A DNA stretch of 37,117 nt, taken from Promethearchaeota archaeon (GTDB taxonomy: Archaea; Asgardarchaeota; Lokiarchaeia; Sigyniarchaeales; SOKP01). A program made the translations under genes and the position numbers. The first letter of the stretch is position 1, and each line of letters opens with the position of its first letter. The stretch is taken from contig JAEOTS010000077.1 in NCBI GenBank assembly GCA_016839745.1, positions 1 to 37,117 of the forward strand. Reading direction: 5' to 3'. This document shows positions 6,970-14,706 of this stretch, piece by piece. The notes beneath the pieces are model-generated. The model was not told where the DNA came from and made no database searches. It was given only the letters and a program-made list of their open reading frames with translations.

Positions 6970-8394
6970 ATGGAAATGAAAAATCAAGTGAAAAATTACC
7001 TACAAACTAACGATCTTGATATCGGATTTCAAGATTTAAATGACTTAGTAATAAATAAGCAAAATTGTGTTTTTTGTGGGTCTTGTATCTCACTATGCCC
7101 GCGAATTGGGATGAACGAAAAGAAACCAAAGCTATTAGAGTATGATCCGGAATGCTCCACTTGTTTTAGGTATTGTCCAAGAACGTACTTTCCAACAGAA
7201 ATGTTTGAAAAAGAATTATTTAATGGTGATGCGAATAAAAGCTATTCAATAGGGCACTATCAAAGGTTAGTTGCTGCAAAAAGTAACGACGAAACTATAT
7301 TGAAGAGAGCTCAGAATGGAGGTGTTGTTTCTTCATTATTAATTCACGCTCTTGATTCAGGATTAATAGACGGAGTTTTACTTACAGATAAAGATGATAA
7401 TTGGTACCCAAAACCAGTAATTGCGAGGAGTTCTGACGAAATATTATCATCTGTTGGTTCCAAATATACGATTTCACCAACATTAATTACTTATAGTGAA
7501 GCTATTAGGGAGTTCAAATTAGAAAAATTAGCATTTGTTGGTGTCCCTTGCCAAATCCATGCTGTAAGAAAATTACAATTATCATCCCCCCTCTCAGACG
7601 AATATGGAAAGTTTAAATTAATTATAGGACTTTACTGTTTCTCAAACTATACCTATGATCTATTAAAAACCTTTGTTCAAGGAGAACTTGGAATACCGTT
7701 AAGTATTGTAAAGAAATTCGATATTTCAAACGGAGAGTTTTATGTGTATTTGAAGGATGATTCGGTTAAACAAGTTCCAATAAAATTGACGAAACAATAC
7801 GCTTGGAATAGCTGTCAATATTGCAAAGACTTTAGTGCTGAATTAGCTGATATATCTATTGGAAGCGTGGGAGCTTTAAGCAATGAGTGGAATAGTGTTT
7901 TATTGCGTACCGATCTTGGAGTAAAAACCTTCAATAGTGCCGTTGAAACTAACAAAATAATTATCTCCGATAAGGTCGATCTATTTAAAATTGAGAAAAC
8001 TGCGTTTAGAAAGAAAACTCGGATCACCCAAATTAATAAAAAGACATTAAACACCATGAGATTGTTAGATATTTCTGAATTCGAAATTAAAACATATACA
8101 ACCCTAATGTCGTTAGGACAAGCAAGTGAATCGTTATTAAGTGAAATTATGAAAGTAGAAGAAAAATTGGTTTTGAGTGTTCTAGAAAGCCTAAAAAAAC
8201 GCGAGTGGGTGATACTAACTAATGGAATGTACAACTGTGTTGACCCATCTTTAGTAATTCGTAACGAGATTAATAATCTTAGGAAAATATTCTTGGAGAA
8301 AATTGGTAAACTCAATAAAGAAGTACTCCCAAATTTAGAAGCAATATTTGTACGAAATAATATTAATCAATTACGGCATAAAAATGAGTTATAA
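6970..8394 (+). CDS. F420 hydrogenase beta-like (FrhB) protein fused to TrmB-type winged helix
   Basis: 474 residues. The N terminus has a ferredoxin motif (C33-x2-C36-x2-C39-x3-C43P) and a second motif with only three Cys (C62, C65, C69). An FrhB/FdhB N-domain (RAQNGGVVSSLLIHAL; VGVPCQIHAVRKLQ) and C-domain (CQYCKDFSAELADISIG) follow. This family passes electrons between coenzyme F420 or a related flavin donor and Fe-S partners. From about residue 355 comes a TrmB-like winged helix (LLDISEFEIKTYTTLMSLGQ, then a recognition-helix region and wing), which normally binds DNA and senses ligands. The fusion suggests a redox-responsive regulator or a regulated oxidoreductase. Ribosome site ACGGAG at 6955. 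It is monocistronic or follows the micro-ORF. Confidence 0.9.
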   Translation: MEMKNQVKNYLQTNDLDIGFQDLNDLVINKQNCVFCGSCISLCPRIGMNEKKPKLLEYDPECSTCFRYCPRTYFPTEMFEKELFNGDANKSYSIGHYQRLVAAKSNDETILKRAQNGGVVSSLLIHALDSGLIDGVLLTDKDDNWYPKPVIARSSDEILSSVGSKYTISPTLITYSEAIREFKLEKLAFVGVPCQIHAVRKLQLSSPLSDEYGKFKLIIGLYCFSNYTYDLLKTFVQGELGIPLSIVKKFDISNGEFYVYLKDDSVKQVPIKLTKQYAWNSCQYCKDFSAELADISIGSVGALSNEWNSVLLRTDLGVKTFNSAVETNKIIISDKVDLFKIEKTAFRKKTRITQINKKTLNTMRLLDISEFEIKTYTTLMSLGQASESLLSEIMKVEEKLVLSVLESLKKREWVILTNGMYNCVDPSLVIRNEINNLRKIFLEKIGKLNKEVLPNLEAIFVRNNINQLRHKNEL

Positions 8395-8435
8395 TCAGCA
8401 TTTTCTATAATTTTTCTAAAAAAAAAAAAAATCTT

Positions 8436-8451
8436 CTCTACATTCTTGTAG
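8436..8451 (+). terminator. Short hairpin after the FrhB-TrmB gene
   Basis: TCTACA and TGTAGA close a TTCT loop, followed by a T-rich stretch (AATTTATTTATAATT). It lies about 40 bases after the stop at 8394. Stem strength is modest. Confidence 0.35.
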
Positions 8452-8554
8452 AAATTTATTTATAATTAGATATCTTAATTATTTTCATAATCTCTACTAA
8501 GATTGTCACACTAATCGTTTGAAATCCAATATTAGATTAAAATTTAGGTGAAAA

Positions 8555-9034
8555 ATGATTATGGATTTGTCTAAAACTTTCAGAATTGTTGTAGGAGTAT
8601 TGCTACTTTTAAGCAGTTTGACGATATTAGCTCTATTATTTCTAGAACCCGATTCCTTGGCCATAATTCTTAACTTTTCAATAGATATCACCGCCAGCAA
8701 TTTAGGTGAGGCAATCGCTGGAGCAGTCGCTGGTATTCTTGCTGGATTTGCGTTTTTAATTGGAATGTTTATTGTGGGAACATTTAATGTAATCTTTTAT
8801 TTGATAATCGGTTCAATTAGGTTAGCTCTCAAAAGAAGCAAAACAATGTCAATATTTGTTATAATAGTGACTTCATTCGCTCTTTTTCTAGAAACTAGAG
8901 CTTTAATATTGTTAACAATAGCAGGGTTCACAAGTATACTTTTAACTTTGTTTGTAATAGGAGATATTGTTATTATAGCCTTTTCAATTTATTTACTGAT
9001 CCAAATCTTTAGGACTCCTGAAATCGATTCATAA
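8555..9034 (+). CDS. Small four-span membrane protein
   Basis: 159 residues, no recognised family. Four hydrophobic segments are visible at about 9-30, 50-85 (Gly/Ala-rich, AGAVAGILAGFAF), 96-115 and 118-150. A short basic loop (RLALKRSKT) lies near 90-97. ATG at 8555 follows a good ribosome site (TAGGTG, 8545-8550). It converges on the larger membrane protein at 9113-10876. Function unknown. Confidence 0.65.
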   Translation: MIMDLSKTFRIVVGVLLLLSSLTILALLFLEPDSLAIILNFSIDITASNLGEAIAGAVAGILAGFAFLIGMFIVGTFNVIFYLIIGSIRLALKRSKTMSIFVIIVTSFALFLETRALILLTIAGFTSILLTLFVIGDIVIIAFSIYLLIQIFRTPEIDS

Positions 9035-9057
9035 CTATAGATTTTCAACTTCAATAT

Positions 9058-9084
9058 AACCTTTTTTTCTTTTTTTTTAAGGTT
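9058..9084 (+). terminator. Oligo-T terminator between inverted AACCTT/AAGGTT
   Basis: AACCTT at 9058 and AAGGTT at 9079 flank T6-C-T9. It follows the stop at 9034 by about 25 bases and would end the rightward transcript before it meets the convergent gene. Confidence 0.5.
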
Positions 9085-9112
9085 CTTCTCATTTGTTAAA
9101 GATTATACTTTT

Positions 9113-10876
9113 TTATCTCTTAAAGGTAGGGAGTAATCTATTAAAGATGGTATACGTATAAGTAAGTCCTACAAATATAACCATCCAAAACAATACCATC
9201 GTAATATTAATATCTAGGGAAATAAAAAAAAATGAAACCATAGAGAATAGGAATATAAAAAAGATAATGTATGGGACAGATATGATGATTACCCATTTAA
9301 AAATCTTATACTTTGGGTTATATTCTTCTAACACGTACATTCTTTTTCTCTTTTTACCAAAAAACTTTATTTTTAATAAAAAAATAATCATTAAAACAAT
9401 CCAAGCAAAGGGTAAGGTTGAAACAAAATTAATTAAAATGACAGTAAAGTTTGGATAATCAATATAAATCAAAGATGGTAAAATTATCGCGCAAGTCAGA
9501 ATAACAAACATTAACGCTAATTTGGGTTTTGCTTGATCTCTCGGAACGATTGGTAAACCCCCCATAATTGCATCACCAGAAGATTCTAATTGTATTAAGC
9601 TAAACATTAATAATCCTGAAAGAATCGGATTAAAAATTGAAAGCACAATCCAATTAAGGAGGAATTCCATGGATAAAAAACTAATAATCGTGGCAGTTTC
9701 TAAATTGACCGTTATAACATATACAAAAGAAATTAATATTGGTAAAATAATTGCTATGATAGATTTAGGATTTCGCGATATTACTGCAAGATCACGATAA
9801 AGGTACGCGTAAAACGGTGTTCTAGATTTAATTTTAACCTTAATATCCTTCTTAGGAGTTCCGCGTTTTTTCTTTTTTTTAGTCAGAGTAACTTCTGAAA
9901 ACGTAGCCCTCTTAATTGCCTTATACGAACTATTAAAAATCCAGTATGATATAATGCACATTAAAGAAAAACCAATAAGGACACTTGTCCAAAGCTGAAA
10001 AGAGGCTTGAAAAGGAGCCATAAATAATGTAATTACATAACTTAAGTTAAAAGGAAAAGGAATAAAACATAATATAAGATTTATTAAAGGACCATATCTA
10101 GAAGTTATAAAAAAAACATTAATAAGATCTATTGAGTTTATATACCATTGAATTAGACCATAACTCCCAAAAAGAATAAAAACATATGATAAGAGATTAA
10201 ATAAGCGAAGAACTAAATTCTTTTTTGAGCTGCTATCATTAACATCTAAAGTTCGATTAACACGCTCTGCCAACAATATTAAAATACTAAATGAAATTAT
10301 CAGATTAACGAAAGAAACTCCAAGGCATACAAAGAAAAATATCAAATTTCCACTTCCAATTAGCATAATAATCGGAAAAGCAAGAAAAGAAACAACAATT
10401 TGTAAATCATAACTTCGAAATAGGGTTAAATACACGATTTTCATTAACTTTTCCCTTGGAATTGGTAAAGATTCATACCACTCAAATATCTGCCCGGAGA
10501 TAACCATAGTGGCATCTAGTAACCCCATAATGAAGAAGTTTAAATTTTGGAGAACAAAATAGATTGAAAATAGCATCCCTCCCATAAAAAAAATGTTTTC
10601 GATTGATACTGATGCATTTAAAAGAAGTTTAACTATTTCTAAATAAGTAGAAAAAGGTAGAACAGGTATCACACCGAAAATGATAGCTAAAAATAATTTC
10701 GTTAAAACTACTTTTACTTTAAATCTAAATGGATTAGTTTCATATCTTTCCAAAAAAAATAATTTATTTCCTCCCTTCATAAAGACTAATTCTTCCAGAA
10801 GTAATTCTTGACTCGAATATTTTGCAAGATAATAGATTGAAAGACTATTTTCTACCATTCGGTTTTTTCTATTCAT
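9113..10876 (-). CDS. Large multi-span membrane protein, ABC-2 permease-like
   Basis: 587 residues with about twelve or more hydrophobic segments spread from residue 55 to the end and a basic cytoplasmic loop in the middle (TLTKKKKKRGTPKKDIKVKIK). The EWYESLPIPREKLMKIVYLTLFRS stretch near 135 and the later DAIMGGLPIVPRDQAK stretch resemble the pattern LP-(I/V)-(P/S)-R-x-(E/Q) seen in ABC-2 exporter permeases, where it meets the ATPase. No ATP-binding partner lies next to it, so a partner elsewhere would be needed. Family assignment is by pattern only. ATG at 10876. Confidence 0.6.
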   Translation of the reverse strand: MNRKNRMVENSLSIYYLAKYSSQELLLEELVFMKGGNKLFFLERYETNPFRFKVKVVLTKLFLAIIFGVIPVLPFSTYLEIVKLLLNASVSIENIFFMGGMLFSIYFVLQNLNFFIMGLLDATMVISGQIFEWYESLPIPREKLMKIVYLTLFRSYDLQIVVSFLAFPIIMLIGSGNLIFFFVCLGVSFVNLIISFSILILLAERVNRTLDVNDSSSKKNLVLRLFNLLSYVFILFGSYGLIQWYINSIDLINVFFITSRYGPLINLILCFIPFPFNLSYVITLFMAPFQASFQLWTSVLIGFSLMCIISYWIFNSSYKAIKRATFSEVTLTKKKKKRGTPKKDIKVKIKSRTPFYAYLYRDLAVISRNPKSIIAIILPILISFVYVITVNLETATIISFLSMEFLLNWIVLSIFNPILSGLLMFSLIQLESSGDAIMGGLPIVPRDQAKPKLALMFVILTCAIILPSLIYIDYPNFTVILINFVSTLPFAWIVLMIIFLLKIKFFGKKRKRMYVLEEYNPKYKIFKWVIIISVPYIIFFIFLFSMVSFFFISLDINITMVLFWMVIFVGLTYTYTIFNRLLPTFKR

Positions 10877-11010
10877 CTTCTCTTAATTTTTATAAAAAGG
10901 ATATTTTAACATATAATTATCTTTGTAATATAATAAAATAATACAATTCAGTTGTATCATTTTGAAAAATTCTACAAGAAAAAAATAAAAAAAATAATTT
11001 CTTTAAAAGT

Positions 11011-11385
11011 TTAATCAAGCCCTATCCTTGTAGCTCCTTTTACGATAAGGAATATTATTATTGCTATTATTATAAAATTGATTATTGCCGCTATGAAATT
11101 TCCGATCCCAAATACACCAAGTTTGATATCAGCTATATTATCAAATCCAGGTATAAAGATTCCAATTATTGGAGTTATAATATCTTGAGCTAAGGAAAGG
11201 ATTAGTGCGTTTACGGCAAGGCCGAGGATAAAAGCAGATGCAAGTCCCAAAATTTTGAACTTTTTTATGAAAGCCAAAAATTCCTTCGCTAGATTTTTTG
11301 GTTTTTCTGGTGGTACTGGTGGCACTGGAGTTAGCAGTTCTCGAATTTTTTTTAATTCCTCTAACATTTCATCTTCTTTTGTCAT
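11011..11385 (-). CDS. mscL: MscL-like mechanosensitive channel with N-terminal helix extension
   Basis: 124 residues. The core (36-124) matches MscL: a first membrane helix (GLASAFILGLAVNALILSLA) with the amphipathic entry FLAFIKKFK, the DIITPIIG turn after TM1, a short loop, and TM2 (FIAAIINFIIIAIIIFLIVKG). MscL channels open on membrane tension to release solutes in osmotic downshock. Unlike E. coli MscL there is almost nothing after TM2. Instead a charged helix (TKEDEMLEELKKIRELL) and a Pro-rich linker (PVPPVPPEKPK) precede TM1, and these resemble the C-terminal bundle helix and linker of the bacterial protein in swapped order. ATG at 11385. Confidence 0.85.
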   Translation of the reverse strand: MTKEDEMLEELKKIRELLTPVPPVPPEKPKNLAKEFLAFIKKFKILGLASAFILGLAVNALILSLAQDIITPIIGIFIPGFDNIADIKLGVFGIGNFIAAIINFIIIAIIIFLIVKGATRIGLD

Positions 11386-11423
11386 TTAAATTCACTTTAT
11401 ATTTTGCATATAGATTTATTTTT

Positions 11424-11447
11424 GTTGTAATTAGATTAAGTTACAAC
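11424..11447. promoter_or_regulatory. Inverted repeat upstream of the mscL-like gene
   Basis: GTTGTAA, ten bases, TTACAAC: a perfect 7-bp inverted repeat between divergent genes, about 40-60 bases upstream of the mscL-like ATG. It is operator-like, but short AT-rich palindromes can arise by chance. Confidence 0.35.
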
Positions 11448-11521
11448 TTATAGTATCCTAGCTTTTACTTAAATCTTGTATTTATAACCTATGAATCTAT
11501 AAAAAAACATTTAACTACCAG

Positions 11522-11545
11522 TTCGAAGTATCATTGAACTTCGAA
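11522..11545. promoter_or_regulatory. Operator-like palindrome before the TIGR04076 operon
   Basis: TTCGAAGT, eight bases, ACTTCGAA: perfect 8-bp arms in a 24-bp dyad, ending ten bases before the TATA box at 11555-11562. Position and symmetry suit a dimeric regulator acting on the promoter, either as an activator or as a repressor reaching the TBP/TFB site. Confidence 0.55.
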
Positions 11546-11554
11546 GATTAACAC

Positions 11555-11562
11555 TATAAATA
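11555..11562 (+). promoter_or_regulatory. TATA box of the TIGR04076-MBL operon
   Basis: TATAAATA, followed about 25 bases later by the predicted start near 11583 and by a strong ribosome site AAGGTGAT (11584-11591) eight bases before the ATG at 11600. Confidence 0.6.
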
Positions 11563-11599
11563 CCCCTAATGCTATTTATACATAAGGTGATTTAAAATA

Positions 11600-11911
11600 A
11601 TGTCAAAAGTAAAAATTACCGTCGTAAAACAGTTTAGTCCTGAAGATGTTTTAGGAAAAGGATTTATACGAGCTGATGGAACTCCAATTGAAAAGTGTGG
11701 AATGAAAGAAGGTCTTGAATTCACTGTTGGTGAATCAGGGGATATGCCGGAAGGATTCTGTCACCACGCTTGGTATGGGTTGTACAAAAATATATCAATT
11801 TTACAATGTGGTGGTGGCTTTCCCACTTGGACTGGAGAAGATATGATATATACAGCTTGTCCTGATGGAATTCGTCCCGTCTGCTTTAAACTAGAACGTA
11901 TTTCGGAGTGA
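11600..11911 (+). CDS. TIGR04076 family small cysteine-rich protein
   Basis: 103 residues. Matches the TIGR04076 pattern: an N-terminal KITVVKQF strand, a central FCHHAW motif (Cys54-His55-His56-Ala-Trp58) and a C-terminal ACPDGIRPVCFKLER. Other Cys are at 33, 70, 87 and 95. Members occur widely in anaerobes and have no assigned function; the conserved Cys/His residues suggest metal or redox chemistry. It is the first gene of a two-gene operon, 12 bases ahead of an MBL hydrolase, with an excellent ribosome site. Confidence 0.9.
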   Translation: MSKVKITVVKQFSPEDVLGKGFIRADGTPIEKCGMKEGLEFTVGESGDMPEGFCHHAWYGLYKNISILQCGGGFPTWTGEDMIYTACPDGIRPVCFKLERISE

Positions 11912-11923
11912 TGTGGTTAATAA

Positions 11924-12763
11924 ATGGCAGTTAAGAAACTAGAGTTTGAATCAATTTATTTTGACTTATACGAATTAAGTTCAGGGATATTTGCGGCAAT
12001 CTCAGCAGATAAATTACCTTCTTCTAACGCAGGATTTTTTGATCTTGGCAATTATTTAGTTATTTTCGATACGCTTATGGACCCTTACTCCACCCTTGAT
12101 CTCCTCAAAGCGTCAAAACAATTCACAGAAAAGGAACCCTCCTTTCTGTTAAATAGTCACCATCATATAGACCATTTATTAGGAAATCGTATATTTCCTA
12201 TGAATACACCTATTATTAGCAGCCAAGAAACATTTATGGAAGCTCAAGAATCCTTGGAAACCCGATTTAAAGGTTTTAGGGAACGAGCCCCTGCTGAACT
12301 TAAAAGGACAGAAGAGGAATTACTAAACGAAAAAAATCCAGATAAAATACTAGAATTGAAGAATGATATCAATACCTGGAATGATATAAAAGACCCAAAT
12401 TACAAATTGAGACTACCTAATGTTATTGTTAACGATTCTTTTTCAATTAAAGGCACTAAAAACCATGTTCAAATAATATATATAGGAGCTGCTCACACAA
12501 GAGGAGATATGGTAGCCTTCTTTGAAAAGGAAAAAATCTGTTTTATGGGAGACTTATTATTCGAGAAACCTGACCCAAATTGGGTTACCGCTACTGAAGG
12601 GGTACCAACTCCCGCAAACCCTGAACACCTTCGCGATACACTAATAGAATACTCTGAAAAAGACATCGATATATATATTCCTGGGCACGGAAATCTTTGT
12701 ACTGAGAAGGAACTTCGAGAAAACGCTGAATTCTACAACGAATATTATATTAAAAAAAGCTAA
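11924..12763 (+). CDS. Metallo-beta-lactamase-fold hydrolase
   Basis: 279 residues with a complete metal site: SHHHIDH (His79, His81, Asp83, His84), His191 in AAHTRGDM, Asp210 in FMGDLLF and His255 in PGHG. A helical insert (about 103-160, rich in Glu and Lys) lies between the first and second metal motifs. The AHTxGD motif places it near the class B beta-lactamase/SoxH-like hydrolases. Substrate unknown. The close spacing to the TIGR04076 gene implies co-transcription under the palindrome at 11522-11545. Confidence 0.9.
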   Translation: MAVKKLEFESIYFDLYELSSGIFAAISADKLPSSNAGFFDLGNYLVIFDTLMDPYSTLDLLKASKQFTEKEPSFLLNSHHHIDHLLGNRIFPMNTPIISSQETFMEAQESLETRFKGFRERAPAELKRTEEELLNEKNPDKILELKNDINTWNDIKDPNYKLRLPNVIVNDSFSIKGTKNHVQIIYIGAAHTRGDMVAFFEKEKICFMGDLLFEKPDPNWVTATEGVPTPANPEHLRDTLIEYSEKDIDIYIPGHGNLCTEKELRENAEFYNEYYIKKS

Positions 12764-12921
12764 AGGACTTAAAAATGGCTTAAATCCTACTCAAGAACTA
12801 TATCAAAATTTTTTTTCCTTATTTAAATCTGGTTCTTTACGAATATAAAATTCGTAGAGGATAAACAGTCTATTATAATTAAATGAAGTAACAAAAGAGC
12901 ACCAAAAAAGAACAATGCAAC

Positions 12922-13443
12922 TTATGATTTTTGCTGTTGGTTCTTCATATGTAAACCCATCTTACGCCAAGATTGACGTCCTGCTTCCCATACTTTAGCT
13001 TGTGTATTTTCTCCTTTCAATTCTCTCCCTATCCATTTTTGATTAGCAGGAATTTTTTTTCCCATACTAACAAAAGATTTGGCTCCAATCATGGAATCAT
13101 TTTCAACTGTTACGGAGGGCATCAATACTGACTGGATACCAATAACAGCATTATCTTTAACCGTAGCCCCATGAATTATTGCACCGAATCCAATTAAGTT
13201 ATTATCGCCGATTCGAGTTCTACACCCTTCAGCAGTATTAATTACACAACAATCTTGGAAAACATTCTTATTTCCAATCTTAATTTTAGCAAAATCCCCT
13301 CGAATTATTACTCCTTGATATACCGTATTTTCAGAACCCATCTTAACATCTCCAATAATCCATGCTGATTCTGAAATCCAACACGATGGGTCTACATCAG
13401 GTGTTTTTAAAACTCCATTTACTTCTATTGAAACAATTGGCAT
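12922..13443 (-). CDS. Gamma-carbonic-anhydrase-like hexapeptide-repeat protein, degenerate metal site
   Basis: 173 residues, a left-handed beta helix of hexapeptide repeats. The family landmarks VIIRGD (Arg48, Asp50), FQDCCVINT and GFGAIIHG are present. Of the three zinc-ligand His of gamma carbonic anhydrases (His81, His117, His122 in Cam), two appear replaced: Asn69 in VINT and Phe86 in GFGAIIHG, with only His91 kept. Carbonic anhydrase activity is therefore doubtful. Related proteins (CaiE, PaaY) accompany CoA-dependent catabolism, which fits its place as the last gene of the 15-gene operon. ATG at 13443. Confidence 0.87.
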   Translation of the reverse strand: MPIVSIEVNGVLKTPDVDPSCWISESAWIIGDVKMGSENTVYQGVIIRGDFAKIKIGNKNVFQDCCVINTAEGCRTRIGDNNLIGFGAIIHGATVKDNAVIGIQSVLMPSVTVENDSMIGAKSFVSMGKKIPANQKWIGRELKGENTQAKVWEAGRQSWRKMGLHMKNQQQKS

Positions 13444-13491
13444 TTTTTTGTATTCACCACTTTTTTTTCTTTAAACTTCATAATTATATAT

Positions 13492-14679
13492 CTATTTCAT
13501 ATCTATAAATTTACCCGAGATAAGTAAATTACAGGGCTTTAAATAAGATTTACCTAACTTTTTCGCAGTTTCTTCTAAGAGTTTTTTTAATTGATTATGG
13601 TTTTTAGTAGCATACTTCATTGGGCCCTGAAAATTCATACCTGCTAAAATCACTTCATCAATTATTTTCCAGCCTGATACTAGTCCTTCTTCTAAAATTC
13701 TACATCCCTCATTAGTAGTAATGGCAGTAAAAACTTCACGATTAACTAGCCCTGCCTTTTTTGACAGGTCTGGATTGGGTCTCCCTTTGGACCAATCATA
13801 ATAACCTTGTCCTGTTTTTTTTCCTAATTTTCCTTGTTCTACTTGTTTTGTCAAAACTTTCCCTGGCTTATAGTCAGGAGATAACTTTTCAGCATAATAT
13901 AGTTGAACATTATAAGTTATGTCCAATCCTACAAAATCTGATAATATTAATGCAGACATTGGAGTGTTTGGTCTAGTAAGATCAGCATCTACTTGCTCCC
14001 ATGGAATGCCCTTTTCATAAGCTAAATCAATAATATAGTTAGTATAAATACTACTTGGTGAAAGAACACGATTTAGAATGAAACCTGGCCGATCCTTTAG
14101 CACTCGAACTACGTACCTTTCACCTCTCAAGCAAGGAAGAGATTTCGAAATTTCAACTCCTGTATCCATTGATTTTTGAGAGCTTGTATCTCCTTTAATT
14201 ACTTCAATAAGCCGCATTAATGGAGCGGGATTAGAAAAATGTATTCCAATTACATTATTAGGTTTACCGCAATTCTTGGCGATCTCTGTAATGCTCAGAG
14301 AAGAAGTATTTGAAGCTAATATGCAGTGATCAAGAGAATTATCAATAACCGTTTTACAAATTTTTTGTTTTAGATCCAAATTTTCTGAAACAGCCTCAAT
14401 TACTAAATCTGCATCCTTTACTGCCTCAATAAGATCACTTGTTGTCTTTAACTTAGATAAATAGTCCCCTACACTTAATCCCTCTTGTAATTTTCCTTTT
14501 TTTTTCAGTTTTTCAAATCCGCTTTTTATGTAATCTACTCCTTTATTGAGTATTTCATAGTTTGTATCCACTGCGGAAACATTATAACCTGCCATTAAAC
14601 ATACTTGGGCTATTCCTTTTCCCATATCTCCCAGACCAATTATTACAATATTATTAATATCAATCAATTCTCTCAACAA
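13492..14679 (-). CDS. 3-hydroxyacyl-CoA dehydrogenase
   Basis: 395 residues: an NAD-binding Rossmann domain (GLGDMG, 15-20) and C-terminal helical domains, with a longer tail than the 290-residue short-chain enzymes. Catalytic residues line up with human SCHAD: Ser126 (SNTSS), His147 (IGIHFSNPAP), Glu159 and Asn203 (RPGFILNR). It oxidises 3-hydroxyacyl-CoA to 3-ketoacyl-CoA. The usual HFFNP reads HFSNP here. The start is one of two tandem TTG codons at 14679 with no clear ribosome site. It sits 27 bases after the thiolase gene, its expected partner. Confidence 0.93.
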   Translation of the reverse strand: MLRELIDINNIVIIGLGDMGKGIAQVCLMAGYNVSAVDTNYEILNKGVDYIKSGFEKLKKKGKLQEGLSVGDYLSKLKTTSDLIEAVKDADLVIEAVSENLDLKQKICKTVIDNSLDHCILASNTSSLSITEIAKNCGKPNNVIGIHFSNPAPLMRLIEVIKGDTSSQKSMDTGVEISKSLPCLRGERYVVRVLKDRPGFILNRVLSPSSIYTNYIIDLAYEKGIPWEQVDADLTRPNTPMSALILSDFVGLDITYNVQLYYAEKLSPDYKPGKVLTKQVEQGKLGKKTGQGYYDWSKGRPNPDLSKKAGLVNREVFTAITTNEGCRILEEGLVSGWKIIDEVILAGMNFQGPMKYATKNHNQLKKLLEETAKKLGKSYLKPCNLLISGKFIDMK

Positions 14680-14706
14680 GTACTTTTTTATATTATAATG
14701 GAAAAG

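Noticed and set aside
7815..8315. 166-codon open frame on the minus strand inside the FrhB-TrmB gene
   Set aside because: It lies wholly opposite a gene with clear family motifs, and its product shows no recognisable domain or ribosome site.
8419..8430. Programmed slippage at an A-run
   Set aside because: The run of A is in the gap after the FrhB-TrmB stop, not in a coding region.
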